From Mycobacterium stomatepiae (GTDB lineage: Bacteria; Actinomycetota; Actinomycetes; Mycobacteriales; Mycobacteriaceae): DNA of 64,000 bases. Below are positions 8,105 to 17,232 of this stretch, piece by piece. The stretch spans positions 1,550,001-1,614,000 of the forward strand of contig NZ_AP022587.1 of assembly GCF_010731715.1 (NCBI RefSeq), given 5' to 3'. The translations under genes were made by a program, and so were the position numbers. Each line of letters begins with the position of its first letter. Position 1 is the first letter of the stretch. The notes beneath the pieces are model-generated. The model saw nothing but the letters and a program-made list of their open reading frames with translations, had not been told where the DNA came from and made no database searches.

Positions 8105-8523
8105 CTTCCGACGTGTCGCAGCCCAAATTGCAGCTCACCGATGACGAGTGGCGCAAGAAACTCACTCCCGAGGAGTTTCGGGTGCTGCGTCGCGCCGGCA
8201 CCGAGCGCCCGGGTGTCGGTGAGTACACCGACACCAAAACCCAGGGTGTCTACGAGTGCCGGGCCTGCGGGAAGGAGTTGTTCCGCAGTACCGAGAAATT
8301 CGACTCGCACTGCGGCTGGCCGTCGTTCTTCGACCCGGCCAACTCCGACGCGGTGATCCTGCGCCCCGACCATTCGATGGGCACGACGCGCACCGAGGTG
8401 ATCTGCGCGAACTGCCACAGCCACCTGGGTCACGTGTTCGCCGGTGAGGGTTACCCGACGCCGACCGATCAGCGGTACTGCATCAACTCGATCTCGCTGC
8501 GCCTGGTGCCGACCGAGGGCTAA
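8101..8523 (+). CDS. msrB: Peptide methionine-R-sulfoxide reductase MsrB
   Basis: A 140-residue enzyme reducing methionine-R-sulfoxide in proteins. The two zinc CxxC motifs are at C53/C56 (ECRACGK) and C102/C105 (ICANCHS), HSHLGHVF is the family signature, and the catalytic cysteine is C127 in RYCINSISL. C71 in SHCGWPSF is a candidate resolving cysteine. Translation is coupled to aftC by the ATGA overlap. Orthologue of Rv2674. Confidence 0.95.
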   Translation: MTSDVSQPKLQLTDDEWRKKLTPEEFRVLRRAGTERPGVGEYTDTKTQGVYECRACGKELFRSTEKFDSHCGWPSFFDPANSDAVILRPDHSMGTTRTEVICANCHSHLGHVFAGEGYPTPTDQRYCINSISLRLVPTEG

Positions 8524-8537
8524 ACCTTTTCCGCGAC

Positions 8538-8616
8538 ACGTAAATGGTTGCGAGGACACGCCGCACGTCGTCGCAATGGTTTACGTCTCGCGGCAGCAGC
8601 CGTCTCGCGGCAGCAG
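8538..8616. repeat. Interrupted inverted repeat plus short direct repeat between converging genes
   Basis: Arms ACGTAAATGGTTGCGA (8538-8553) and TCGCAATGGTTTACGT (8571-8586) pair at 13 of 16 positions with a central TGG/TGG mismatch and a 17-nt loop. Directly after it the 15-mer GTCTCGCGGCAGCAG occurs twice (8585-8599, 8602-8616). The hairpin lies between the ends of msrB and the leftward methyltransferase gene and could stop transcription in both directions, but there is no U-tract. Confidence 0.45.
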
Positions 8617-8646
8617 CGGGCAAGGCCGCGGCAGCGGGCCTGTCCG

Positions 8647-9399
8647 TCAGTCGGTTCGGGTGGCGTGGACTTCCCAGAACGGGGCGTGCACCCGACCGTT
8701 GACCAGCCAGGGTTCCATCGCCCGGAAGCGTTTCAGCATGTCCTCGGTCCGATCGGCCATGTCCGGGTTACGCGCGGCCATCATCTCGATCTGCTCGGCG
8801 CTGATGTTGACCTGGTAGGTGGTGGTGCCCAGGTAGCTGATCTCCCAGCCGCCGGCCGGTAGCACGTCACGAAAGTCGTTCTCGGACAACGACCGCATCA
8901 TCGTAAATCCGTTGACGTCGTGCGCGCCGAACTCGAACATGTAGAGGCGGGCACCCGGCTTGGTGGCCCGCCGCAGCGCCTGCGCATACGACCGCGCGAG
9001 CTCGGGCTCGCTGCTGAAGGTGTGGTAGAAGGCGCAGTCGACGACGGTGTCGAACCGGTTCTCCAGCCCGTCCAGCTTGGTGGCGTCGGCCAGCTCGAAA
9101 TTGACTGATACACCGGCATTTTGGGCGTTCTCCCGGGCCCGGTCCAGCGCGGCAGCCGACCCGTCAATGCCGGTCGCCGAATAACCCTTGGTGGCGTAGT
9201 AGATCGCGTGGTGCCCGGGCCCGGTGCCCGGGTCGAGCACCTCACCCTTGATCGCGCCGAGGGCGACCAGCTGCTGGACCACCGGCTGCGGACCGCCGAT
9301 GTCCCATGGTGTGGCGGCGGGCAGACCGTGCGACATCCGCTCGTCGCGGTACATCTCCTCGAAGCGGGTGGGATCGTTGGGGTCGAATTCGGTTGTCAT
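8647..9399 (-). CDS. SAM-dependent class I methyltransferase (Rv2675c orthologue)
   Basis: A 250-residue Rossmann methyltransferase: motif [19 protein letters not shown], an acidic residue ending beta2 in [20 protein letters not shown] and [13 protein letters not shown] (motif IV). The C-terminal part lacks membrane segments. The substrate is unknown. It is the last gene of the leftward haem operon, its start overlapping the hemQ stop by 4 nt, which hints at a link to tetrapyrrole metabolism. Confidence 0.8.
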   Translation of the reverse strand: MTTEFDPNDPTRFEEMYRDERMSHGLPAATPWDIGGPQPVVQQLVALGAIKGEVLDPGTGPGHHAIYYATKGYSATGIDGSAAALDRARENAQNAGVSVNFELADATKLDGLENRFDTVVDCAFYHTFSSEPELARSYAQALRRATKPGARLYMFEFGAHDVNGFTMMRSLSENDFRDVLPAGGWEISYLGTTTYQVNISAEQIEMMAARNPDMADRTEDMLKRFRAMEPWLVNGRVHAPFWEVHATRTD

Positions 9400-10091
9400 G
9401 GCAGCGAATTCACCAACTGCTCGATCGCCACCCGCGGGCCGGTGAAGAACGGCGTCTCCTCGCGGGTGTGCCGTCGGGCGTCGGTGGCGCGCAGCTCGCG
9501 CATCAGGTCGACGATGCGGTGCAGTTCGGGCGCCTCGAAGGCGAGGATCCATTCGTAGTCGCCCAGCGCGAACGCCGGAACCGTGTTGGCGCGCACGTCC
9601 TTGTACTCGCGCGCGGCCATGCCGTGCTCGGCCAGCATCCGGCGGCGTTCCTCGTCGGGCAACAGATACCACTCGTAGGACCGCACGAACGGATAGACGC
9701 AGATGTAGGCGCCGGGCTCCTCGCCGGCCAGGAACGCCGGGATGTGGCTCTTGTTGAACTCCGCCGGGCGGTGCAGCGCCACGCTGCTCCACACCGGCGC
9801 GCTGACCTGGCCCAGGGCGGTGGTGCGGCGGAAATCGGCGTAGGTGGCTTGCAACGCTTCGACGCGCTCGGCGTGCGTCCAGATCATGAAATCGGCGTCG
9901 GCCCGCAGACCCGCGACGTCGTAGAGGCCGCGCACCACGACTCCGCGTTCTTCCTGCTGCTTGAAAAACCGGGTCGCGTCGTCGATAACGGCGTCGCGCT
10001 GCTCCCCGAGCTCGCCGGGCTCCACCGAGTACACCGAGAACATCAGATAGCGAATCGTCGAGTTGAGAGCGTCAAAGTCGATCTTGGCCAT
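9396..10091 (-). CDS. hemQ: Coproheme decarboxylase HemQ/ChdC (Rv2676c orthologue)
   Basis: A 231-residue chlorite-dismutase-like protein. In Actinobacteria this family converts iron-coproporphyrin III to haem b with H2O2, the last step of the coproporphyrin-dependent route. The active-site tyrosine should be Y133 in [12 protein letters not shown], and the proximal haem histidine is probably H156 in [12 protein letters not shown]. Placement between hemY and the methyltransferase with a 5-nt gap and a 4-nt overlap supports the pathway assignment. Confidence 0.9.
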   Translation of the reverse strand: MAKIDFDALNSTIRYLMFSVYSVEPGELGEQRDAVIDDATRFFKQQEERGVVVRGLYDVAGLRADADFMIWTHAERVEALQATYADFRRTTALGQVSAPVWSSVALHRPAEFNKSHIPAFLAGEEPGAYICVYPFVRSYEWYLLPDEERRRMLAEHGMAAREYKDVRANTVPAFALGDYEWILAFEAPELHRIVDLMRELRATDARRHTREETPFFTGPRVAIEQLVNSLP

Positions 10092-10096
10092 GAGAA

Positions 10097-11473
10097 CTAT
10101 CGTGCCACTTCCGTGCCGGCGGCCTCGCCGGCACCGATCACGCGCTCGACGGCCTTGCCGGCCGCGCCGATACAGGCCGGCACGCCGATCCCGTCGAGGT
10201 AGCTGCCCGCCACGGCGAGGGTCGGCGGCAGCCCGGCCCGCAGCGCCGCGACCACGTCGGCGTGGCCCGGCCCATACTGCGGCATAGCCTCGATCCACCG
10301 CTGCACCCGAGCCTCCACCGGGTCGACGGTCAGCCCGAACACGGCCTTTAGGTCTTGGCGCGCCCAGGCCAACAGCTCCTCGTCGGAGGCGGTGGCGGCC
10401 AGATCGTCGCCGTATCGCCCGAACGAGAGCCGCAGGAATTGCAGGTCGCCGCCGATGCCCCATTTGCGCGACGAAAGGGTAATCGCCTTGCAGCGCAACC
10501 GCTCACCGCTGGCCGCCAGTACACCGGAGCACTGCGGGAACGCCGTATCGCCGGGCACCGCGAGCGCGACCACCACTGACGACGCGCTGGTGATGCGGCG
10601 CGCGGCGGCGTGCGTTTGCGGAGCCACACGAGAGATCAGGCGCGCCAGCCTCGGGGCGGGGATCGCCAGGATCACCGCGTCGGCATTGCACCGCGCGCCG
10701 GTGTCGTCGCCCAGCACCCAGCCCCGCCCGGCACGCTCGAGCCGGTCCACCGCGGCCCGAACCCAGCGTGCCCGGGCGCGCTCGACGAGCTCGTCGAGCA
10801 GCACCTGATAGCCGCGATCCAGCGCGCCGAACACCGGCGCGCCCGTCGTCGGCGGCAACCCCCGGCGGACCGCGTCGGTCAGGCTGGTAGCGCCGCGATC
10901 CAGCGCCGCGGCCACGCTGGGGGCCGCGGCGCGCAGCCCGATCGTGGCCGCCGAGCCCGCGTACACCCCACTCAGCAGCGGGTCGACGGAGCGCGCCACG
11001 GTCTGCTCGCCGAACCGGTCGCCCACCAATTCCGCGGCGGCCGGGTCGCTTCCGGGCTGCCAATCCAGCGGGCGGCCCGGCTCAGCGTCGATACGCGCGA
11101 CGGTGGCCTCGTCGACCAGTCCGGCGACCGACGCCGCCGACGAGGGAATCCCGACGACCGTGGCCGCCGGCAGCGGGTGCAGTTCCCCCTGGCTGTAGAT
11201 CAGCGGCCGGGCGCCGGTGGTGCCCAGCTGACGATCCGACAGGCCCAGCTCGGCCAGCAGCGCCGGCATCTCGGGCCGGCGCAACACGAACGCCTCGGCG
11301 CCCAGATCCATCGGCCGTCCGCCGAGCTGCTCGGTGCGCAAGATGCCGCCGAGCCGATCATCCGGCTCGAACAGCGTGATGGTGGCGTCGTCGCCGGCCG
11401 CCTGACGCAGCCGGTAGGCCGCGGTCAGGCCGGAAATCCCGCCGCCCACAACGCAATACGACCGCGGGGTCAT
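10097..11473 (-). CDS. hemY: Coproporphyrinogen III oxidase HemY/CgoX (Rv2677c orthologue)
   Basis: A 458-residue FAD enzyme. The N-terminal dinucleotide motif [15 protein letters not shown] is followed by [16 protein letters not shown]; the C-terminus has the FAD-closing motif [20 protein letters not shown] typical of the HemG/HemY family. In Actinobacteria with HemQ this enzyme oxidises coproporphyrinogen III to coproporphyrin III; older annotation is protoporphyrinogen oxidase. Its start overlaps the hemE stop by 4 nt, so translation is probably coupled. Confidence 0.92.
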   Translation of the reverse strand: MTPRSYCVVGGGISGLTAAYRLRQAAGDDATITLFEPDDRLGGILRTEQLGGRPMDLGAEAFVLRRPEMPALLAELGLSDRQLGTTGARPLIYSQGELHPLPAATVVGIPSSAASVAGLVDEATVARIDAEPGRPLDWQPGSDPAAAELVGDRFGEQTVARSVDPLLSGVYAGSAATIGLRAAAPSVAAALDRGATSLTDAVRRGLPPTTGAPVFGALDRGYQVLLDELVERARARWVRAAVDRLERAGRGWVLGDDTGARCNADAVILAIPAPRLARLISRVAPQTHAAARRITSASSVVVALAVPGDTAFPQCSGVLAASGERLRCKAITLSSRKWGIGGDLQFLRLSFGRYGDDLAATASDEELLAWARQDLKAVFGLTVDPVEARVQRWIEAMPQYGPGHADVVAALRAGLPPTLAVAGSYLDGIGVPACIGAAGKAVERVIGAGEAAGTEVAR

Positions 11474-12519
11474 AGCGAATGGACCAGCGACACCAGGTCG
11501 GTCAGCACACCGGGGTCCGTCTCGGGCAACACTCCATGGCCCAGATTGAAGACGTGTCCCGCCGCACCGGCGTCGACGGCACGGCGGCCGTCGTCGACGA
11601 CGGCGCGCGCCGCGCGTTCCACCACCGGCCAGCCCGCCAACAACACCACCGGATCGAGATTGCCCTGCAGCGCCGTGCCGGGCCGCACCCGGGCCGCGGC
11701 ATCGGTGAGCGATGTTCGCCAATCCACCCCGACGACCGTCGGGCCCGCTTCGCCCATCGCACCCAGCAATTCGGCCGTCCCGACCCCGAAATGTGTCATC
11801 GGAACGCCGTATTCGGCCAGCGTCGCGAACACCCGGCTGCTGTGCGGCAGCACATATTGGCGGTAGTCGGCCAGCGACAGCGTGCCCGCCCACGAGTCGA
11901 ACAGCTGGATGGCGTCGACCCCGGCGCCGATCTGGGCGCGCAGGAATTCGACGGTGAGATCGGCCAGCTTCGACATCAGCGCGTGCCAGCTGGCCGGCTC
12001 AGCCAGCATCATCGCCTTGGTGCGGGCGTGGTTGCGGCTGGGGCCGCCCTCGACCAGATAGGACGCCAGCGTGAAAGGCGCACCGGCAAAACCGATCAGT
12101 GGCACCTTGCCCAGCGCGTCGACCAGCAGCGAAACCGCCTGACAGATCGGCTGAATGGCTTGTGGTTCAAGGGGTTTCATCGCTTCGATATCTGCGTCGG
12201 TGCGGATCGGATGCGCGATCACGGGTCCGACGTCGGGCACGATGTCCAAGTCGATGCCCGCGGCGCGCAGCGGAACCACGATGTCGGAGAACAAGATCGC
12301 GGCGTCGACGTCGTGGCGCCGGATCGGCTGCAGGGTGATCTCGCAGACCATCTCGGGCTGCAAGCACGCCGCCAGCATGCTGGTGCGTTCACGCAGCGCG
12401 CGGTACTCGGGCAGCGAGCGCCCGGCCTGCCGCATGAACCACACCGGCACCCGGTGCGGCTTGCGGCCGGTGACGGCGGCCAGGTGGGGCGACTCGGGAA
12501 GTTCGCGACGGGTACTCAT
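11470..12519 (-). CDS. hemE: Uroporphyrinogen decarboxylase HemE
   Basis: A 349-residue enzyme decarboxylating uroporphyrinogen III to coproporphyrinogen III. Signatures: [16 protein letters not shown] near residue 30, [32 protein letters not shown] and [16 protein letters not shown] 12519 gives the MSTRRELP N-terminus seen in the M. tuberculosis protein (Rv2678c); an in-frame start 18 nt upstream is possible. A loop near residue 255 is about eight residues shorter than in my recollection of the M. tuberculosis protein. It is first gene of the operon hemE-hemY-hemQ-methyltransferase and divergent from echA15. Confidence 0.95.
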   Translation of the reverse strand: MSTRRELPESPHLAAVTGRKPHRVPVWFMRQAGRSLPEYRALRERTSMLAACLQPEMVCEITLQPIRRHDVDAAILFSDIVVPLRAAGIDLDIVPDVGPVIAHPIRTDADIEAMKPLEPQAIQPICQAVSLLVDALGKVPLIGFAGAPFTLASYLVEGGPSRNHARTKAMMLAEPASWHALMSKLADLTVEFLRAQIGAGVDAIQLFDSWAGTLSLADYRQYVLPHSSRVFATLAEYGVPMTHFGVGTAELLGAMGEAGPTVVGVDWRTSLTDAAARVRPGTALQGNLDPVVLLAGWPVVERAARAVVDDGRRAVDAGAAGHVFNLGHGVLPETDPGVLTDLVSLVHSL

Positions 12520-12578
12520 CGGAGTCAATGCTGCCACGGGCGCTCGGGCGGCGACCCTGCAGCAGTGGCGCCGCTGCG

Positions 12579-12584
12579 TAACAT
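12579..12584 (+). promoter_or_regulatory. Leaderless promoter -10 hexamer of echA15
   Basis: TAACAT (TANNNT) is followed by 7 nt and then GTG 12592. There is no Shine-Dalgarno sequence, so a leaderless message starting at the G of GTG is the simplest reading. Confidence 0.55.
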
Positions 12585-12591
12585 CAACCCG

Positions 12592-13413
12592 GTGTCAGTC
12601 GCACCGATCTCCGTCAACTACGACGAATTCCCCAGCCTGCGCTTCGAACACGGCGACGAAACCGGTTTAGCAGGCGTCCTCACGGTGGTTCTCGATGCGC
12701 CCGGGCTGAACTCGGTCGGGCCACAATTGCACCGCGACCTCGCCGACGTTTGGCCGGCCATCAATCGCGATCCGGACGTGCGCGCCGTCCTGATCCGTGG
12801 TGAGGGCAAGGCGTTTTCGTCCGGTGGCAGCTTCGAGCTGATCGACGAGACCATCAACGACTACGAAGGCCGAATCCGCATCATGCGTGAGGCCCGCGAC
12901 CTGGTGCTCAACATCGTCAACTTCGACAAGCCGCTGGTCTCGGCGATCCGGGGACCCGCCGTCGGCGCCGGCCTGGTGGTGGCGTTGCTCTCCGACATCT
13001 CGGTGGCCGGACGGAGCGCCAGGATCATCGACGGGCACACCAAGCTCGGGGTGGCGGCCGGCGACCACGCCGCGATCTGCTGGCCGCTGCTGGTCGGCAT
13101 GGCCAAGGCCAAGTACTACCTGCTCACCTGCGACACCCTGCTCGGCGAGGAAGCCGAGCGCATCGGCCTGGTCTCGCTCTGTGTCGACGACGACGAGGTG
13201 CTGGCGCGGGCATCGCAGGTCGCCAACGACCTGGCGCAGGGTGCCCAGAACGCGATCCGGTGGACCAAACACAGCCTCAACTACTGGTATCGCATGTTCG
13301 CGCCCGCCTTCGAGACGTCTCTGGGCCTGGAATTCTTGGGTTTCAGCGGCCCCGACGTGCAGGAAGGGCTAGCGGCCCACCGCGAGAAACGACCGGCCCG
13401 ATTCAACGGCTGA
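12592..13413 (+). CDS. echA15: Enoyl-CoA hydratase/isomerase family protein EchA15
   Basis: A 273-residue crotonase-fold protein (Rv2679 orthologue). The first oxyanion-hole segment is [15 protein letters not shown] (near residues 64-78) and the second [19 protein letters not shown] (near 120-138). The segment that in true hydratases carries the second catalytic glutamate reads [22 protein letters not shown], with no Glu, so ordinary hydratase chemistry is doubtful; an acyl-CoA isomerase, hydrolase or other crotonase reaction is possible. The GTG start follows the leaderless hexamer. Confidence 0.85.
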   Translation: MSVAPISVNYDEFPSLRFEHGDETGLAGVLTVVLDAPGLNSVGPQLHRDLADVWPAINRDPDVRAVLIRGEGKAFSSGGSFELIDETINDYEGRIRIMREARDLVLNIVNFDKPLVSAIRGPAVGAGLVVALLSDISVAGRSARIIDGHTKLGVAAGDHAAICWPLLVGMAKAKYYLLTCDTLLGEEAERIGLVSLCVDDDEVLARASQVANDLAQGAQNAIRWTKHSLNYWYRMFAPAFETSLGLEFLGFSGPDVQEGLAAHREKRPARFNG

Positions 13414-13598
13414 ACACCGCTTGAGAAGGCTAAACAGCGAATGAATACGTCTTGACACAACCCGGTAACAGCTTGGTCGCGACGGGTTTGGAAACCGGCG
13501 CGCCTGTCGCGGCGTGTCGCGCGATAGGTCTAGCGTCGGACGCTGTGACCCGCGCATACGACGATGCGGAGCGGGAGCGACGAGAAGGAGTGGCGCCA

Positions 13599-14180
13599 GT
13601 GACCTCAGTCGAACCGGCCCCATTCCGCGAGGCGGTGGCGGCCATGAACGCCGTCAGCGCCCGGCCGGAGATCGAGCTGGGCCCGATCCGTCCGCCACAG
13701 CGCCTCGCGCCCTTCAGCTACGCGCTTGGAGCCGAGGTGAAGCACCCCGACCTCGAGATCGTCCCCGAGCGGTCGGAGGGCGACGCGTTCGGCCGGCTGA
13801 TCCTGCTTTACGACCCCGACGGCGCCGACGCGTGGGACGGCACCACCCGCCTGGTCGCCTACATCCAGGCCGACCTCGACTCCAGCGAGGCCGTCGATCC
13901 CCTGCTGCCCGAAGTGGCGTGGAGTTGGCTGGTCGACGCCCTGGAGACGCGGACCGACCAGGTCACGGCGCTGGGCGGCACGGTCACCGCCACCACCTCG
14001 GTGCGCTACGGCGACATCTCCGGCCCGCCGCGCGCCCATCAGCTTGAGCTGCGGGCATCGTGGACGGCGACCACGCCCGCTGTCGGCGGGCATGTCGAGG
14101 CATTTTGCGAGGTGCTGGAGCACGCCGCGGGCCTGCCCCCCGCCGGGGTCACCGACCTGAGTTCGCGGTCACGCGCCTGA
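13599..14180 (+). CDS. DUF3000 protein (Rv2680 orthologue)
   Basis: A 193-residue soluble actinobacterial protein of unknown function; IELGPIRPPQRLAPFSYALGAEV near residue 25 is the conserved core. GTG 13599 has AAGGAG 8 nt upstream and gives the N-terminus MTSVEPAPF. An alternative start is GTG 13545, which lies 8 nt after a TAGCGT hexamer (13531-13536) and would be leaderless, adding 18 residues. The stop is 1 nt from the start of the exonuclease gene, so the two form an operon. Confidence 0.75.
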   Translation: MTSVEPAPFREAVAAMNAVSARPEIELGPIRPPQRLAPFSYALGAEVKHPDLEIVPERSEGDAFGRLILLYDPDGADAWDGTTRLVAYIQADLDSSEAVDPLLPEVAWSWLVDALETRTDQVTALGGTVTATTSVRYGDISGPPRAHQLELRASWTATTPAVGGHVEAFCEVLEHAAGLPPAGVTDLSSRSRA

Positions 14181-14181
14181 C

Positions 14182-15459
14182 ATGGGTGAACCGGCGGACC
14201 GCAGGCCCGACGGCACCGCGCCCGATAGCAGCGCGCCGGAGTCCACCCCGCTGCTGCACCCGGCCGAGGGCATACCCGACCTGTCGGTGACGGTCCACCA
14301 GATCGCGGACGCCGCGCAATTCCTCGCCGGCGGGCATGGGCCGTTCGCGGTGGACGCCGAGCGGGCGTCGGGTTTCCGCTACTCCAACCGGGCCTACCTG
14401 ATCCAGATCCGGCGGGCCGGAGCCGGCACCGTGCTCATCGACCCGGTCAGCCACGGCGCCGATCCCCTGACCGCGCTGCGGCCCGTCGCCGAGGTGCTTG
14501 GCACCGATGAATGGATCCTGCACGCGGCTGATCAGGATCTGCCCTGCCTGGCCGAGGTCGGCATGCACCCGCCCGCGCTCTATGACACCGAGCTCGCCGG
14601 GCGCCTGGCCGGCTTCGAGCGGGTGAACCTCGCGGCGATGACCGAACGGCTGCTGGGCCAAGGTCTGGTCAAGGGCCACGGCGCGGCCGACTGGTCCAAG
14701 CGGCCGCTGCCCACCGAGTGGCTCAACTACGCGGCGCTCGACGTGGAACTGCTGGTCGAACTGCGCGCGGCGATCTCCGCGGAGCTGGCCGAGCAAGGCA
14801 AAACCGATTGGGCCGCAGAGGAATTCGATTATCTGCGCAGTGCGGGCAGCCGGGAGGCCACGCCGCGGCGGGACCGCTGGCGGCGCACGTCGGGCATCCA
14901 TCGGGTACGCGACCGCCGCGGTCTGGCCGCGGTGCGCGAACTGTGGACCACCCGCGACAACATCGCCCAGCGCCGCGACATCGCGCCGCGGCGCATCCTG
15001 CCGGATTCGGCCATCATCGAGGCCGCGATCGCCAATCCGAAGACGGTCGAAGACCTGGTCGCGTTGCCGGTGTTCGGCGGGCGCAACCAGCGCCGCAGCG
15101 CGGCAACGTGGTTGAGCGCGCTGGAAGCCGCCCGCGAGAGTCAGGACCAACCGGAAGACGCCGAGCCCGCGAACGGGCCGCCCCCGCCGGCGCGGTGGAG
15201 CAGACGCAAACCGGAGGCGGCCGCGCGGCTGGAGGCGGCCCGGGCCGGGCTATCGGAACTGTCGGAGCGGCTGAAGATTCCGACCGAGAACCTGGTCTCG
15301 CCCGACCTGGTGCGGCGTCTGTGCTGGGACTGGGCCGACGCGCCGGACCCGGTCGAGGCCGTCGAACAGTTCTTGTGCGCCGGCCAGGCACGGGCCTGGC
15401 AGCGCGCGCTCGTCGATCCCGTGCTGGCGACGGCGCTGCAGCCGCCGCCCAAGGCCTAG
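14182..15459 (+). CDS. RNase D-like 3'-5' exonuclease with HRDC domain (Rv2681 orthologue)
   Basis: A 425-residue protein. The DEDD exonuclease domain fills about residues 45-210: FAVDAERASGF gives the D-x-E motif, HAADQDLPCL the third acidic residue, and YAALDVELLVEL the Y-x(3)-D motif. A helical HRDC domain follows around residues 240-320 and the C-terminus is Pro/Arg-rich. It is expected to trim structured RNA such as tRNA precursors. It forms an operon with the DUF3000 gene, and the accessory cassette starts 185 bp downstream. Confidence 0.85.
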   Translation: MGEPADRRPDGTAPDSSAPESTPLLHPAEGIPDLSVTVHQIADAAQFLAGGHGPFAVDAERASGFRYSNRAYLIQIRRAGAGTVLIDPVSHGADPLTALRPVAEVLGTDEWILHAADQDLPCLAEVGMHPPALYDTELAGRLAGFERVNLAAMTERLLGQGLVKGHGAADWSKRPLPTEWLNYAALDVELLVELRAAISAELAEQGKTDWAAEEFDYLRSAGSREATPRRDRWRRTSGIHRVRDRRGLAAVRELWTTRDNIAQRRDIAPRRILPDSAIIEAAIANPKTVEDLVALPVFGGRNQRRSAATWLSALEAARESQDQPEDAEPANGPPPPARWSRRKPEAAARLEAARAGLSELSERLKIPTENLVSPDLVRRLCWDWADAPDPVEAVEQFLCAGQARAWQRALVDPVLATALQPPPKA

Positions 15460-15644
15460 GACAGCTGAGCGCGCTACGGGGCACTGGCGATCATGCGGCG
15501 CTCAGCCTGATAGGAACCTGTGGAAACCATATTGACTGCGGTAGAAATTCGTGCGGACCGGAAAAATTGGTGCGCTGGGCCTGGTCGAATCGCTGTTAGG
15601 CTCACGATAAGACACGATTCCCAGCGCCGAGAAGGATTCTTGAA

Positions 15645-16853
15645 ATGGCCGTTGCAGCATCAGAAATTGGCGGCCTGGTGGGGAGTCTAGCCGGAATCGG
15701 CAGGAATATCGCCGCCAAAGATTGGATTGCCACGGGTATCGGCTCCGGCGCATTCGGGATGGAAACCACCAAAGTCATCGTCAAAGGCATCGCCGAGCGA
15801 AGAATAAAAGCTGAGATAGAGCGTGGCCTTCAGGAGCGAAGCAATCCCTGGGCGGCAGAGGTGCCGATTATCGAGTGGGGCATCGTCGCCGTCACGGTCT
15901 TCGAATACTGCCTCGGTCTCGGTGATGCCACCCAAGGAGTCGAATTCGAGAACGGCCGTTCGAAGCTCGACCTGCCCAAAAGGGACCTGGAGTCGGCCAT
16001 CCCGGACAGCAGATGGCAGGGCGCCGCGTCGGAGGAGTACGCCAAGGACAACCAGGCCCAGTTGAATCGCGTAGTGCTGATGCAAAATCAAGATACGGCC
16101 ATGATGGACGCCCTCGCCGCCGAAGTCGCTCAGCTCACCGAAATACGCCGCGCCGTCGCGGGAATAAAGGACGGGCTCACCGGATGCATCTTCGTTGCAC
16201 TCTTGATCAAAACGTATGGCAGCGAGGCCTCGTCGTTGGTCTTTCAGAAAGTGGTCACCCTGGCCGCGATCGGTGCGACCGTGAGCGCTATCGGCTATAT
16301 TGAATTTTATTCGGGCACCGAGATCAGACCCAAGGTAAAGAAGGTCGTCGAGGAATACGAGAAAATTATCGCCGAAATGACCAATTACCTGTCAGCTTCT
16401 CCCATCGCATCCACTGCCGGCACGGCGCCGGCGAAAGGTTCCACAGTCTCCAGTTTTTCCACCGGGCCCGGCGCGGTCGACATGCCGGACACGTCCGCGT
16501 CAGCCGGCGTGGCCACACCGACGGTCGTTTCCCGCCCGAGCCGGCCGATCCGCGCGCCGGGCCAACCGGCGAGCGACCAGCCCGCGTCGATCCAGCCGAC
16601 CGAGGACCCCACCCGAGCCGAAGCGCCGGGGCAAACCTCGCCCCTGCCGAACCGGGTCGCGCCGCAGTCGGCCGGGACCGCTCGGCAGCGCAAAGCACGC
16701 GAACAGGCCGAACCCGCGGAGGCTGCCCCCGGGGAAACCACCCGCAGCGAGGGCGCAGCCGCCGGCACCGAGGCCGTCGCGCGCACCCCCGCCGAACTCG
16801 CGGAGCCCGGGGCCGAGCAGGCGTCGGGACCAAGCCGGCCACTGGCGAACTGA
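15645..16853 (+). CDS. EspA/EspE-like ESX-1 substrate protein with long N-terminal extension
   Basis: A 402-residue protein of the EspA/EspE type VII secretion family. W124-Q-G-A-A-S-E-E-Y matches the WxG segment of EspA (W-L-G-S-A-A-D-K-Y in my recollection). A hydrophobic stretch spans about 173-220, then a Pro/Ser/Ala-rich low-complexity tail, and near the end SEGAAAGTEAVARTPAEL (368-385) matches the EspA C-terminal motif EGAAAGTE. The WxG is about 70 residues further in than in EspA or EspE. The start is well supported by AGAAGGA about 9 nt before ATG 15645. EspA is needed for ESX-1 secretion and virulence in M. tuberculosis; the job of this copy is unknown. First gene of a three-gene operon, 16 nt before the espC-like gene. 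Confidence 0.82.
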   Translation: MAVAASEIGGLVGSLAGIGRNIAAKDWIATGIGSGAFGMETTKVIVKGIAERRIKAEIERGLQERSNPWAAEVPIIEWGIVAVTVFEYCLGLGDATQGVEFENGRSKLDLPKRDLESAIPDSRWQGAASEEYAKDNQAQLNRVVLMQNQDTAMMDALAAEVAQLTEIRRAVAGIKDGLTGCIFVALLIKTYGSEASSLVFQKVVTLAAIGATVSAIGYIEFYSGTEIRPKVKKVVEEYEKIIAEMTNYLSASPIASTAGTAPAKGSTVSSFSTGPGAVDMPDTSASAGVATPTVVSRPSRPIRAPGQPASDQPASIQPTEDPTRAEAPGQTSPLPNRVAPQSAGTARQRKAREQAEPAEAAPGETTRSEGAAAGTEAVARTPAELAEPGAEQASGPSRPLAN

Positions 16854-16869
16854 GTACGAGGAGAATCCG

Positions 16870-17187
16870 ATGACGGATCTGAGCGTCACATCGAGATATC
16901 TCGTCGACGTGCTGGCGCCCGCGCACCAGCGGACGGCGGAGAACTTCAAGGGGTCCGCCACCGCGGTCGACGGAGTCGGCGTCAGCGTCTGGGTCAACCA
17001 TGGTATGGCCTGCGGCCCCGGTAACGATGCGGTGGTCGAGGTCGAGGCTCGCCGCGCGCAGGCGATTGACCTCATGGTCAAGGTTGCCGGCGACCTTGCC
17101 ACAAAGCTGCGTGAGGCCGCCCAGCTGTATGAGGCCACAAACCGTCAGGCCGCCGACAACCTCGACAGACAGCTGCGTCCCCGCTGA
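16870..17187 (+). CDS. EspC/EspF-like type VII secretion target
   Basis: A 105-residue helical protein, the length of EspC and EspF (103). VDGVGVSVWVNHGMACGPGNDAV (34-55) aligns with the EspC segment [21 protein letters not shown], and the C-terminal helix contains AAQLYEATNRQAADN. EspC carries the general ESX signal Y-x-x-x-D/E at this place; here it reads Y87-E-A-T-N91, so the acidic residue is missing. SD-like GAGGAGA sits upstream of ATG 16870. EspC partners EspA in co-secretion, and the same order is kept here. Confidence 0.82.
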   Translation: MTDLSVTSRYLVDVLAPAHQRTAENFKGSATAVDGVGVSVWVNHGMACGPGNDAVVEVEARRAQAIDLMVKVAGDLATKLREAAQLYEATNRQAADNLDRQLRPR

Positions 17188-17232
17188 CCCGGCCCATTGC
17201 CCAGCAAGCTTGACTTCCGAGAGTAGGACGCC

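Noticed and set aside
13545..13598. Longer start for the DUF3000 gene at GTG 13545
   Set aside because: A TAGCGT hexamer supports it, but AAGGAG before GTG 13599 and the apparent start of conserved sequence favour the shorter form; kept as alternative.
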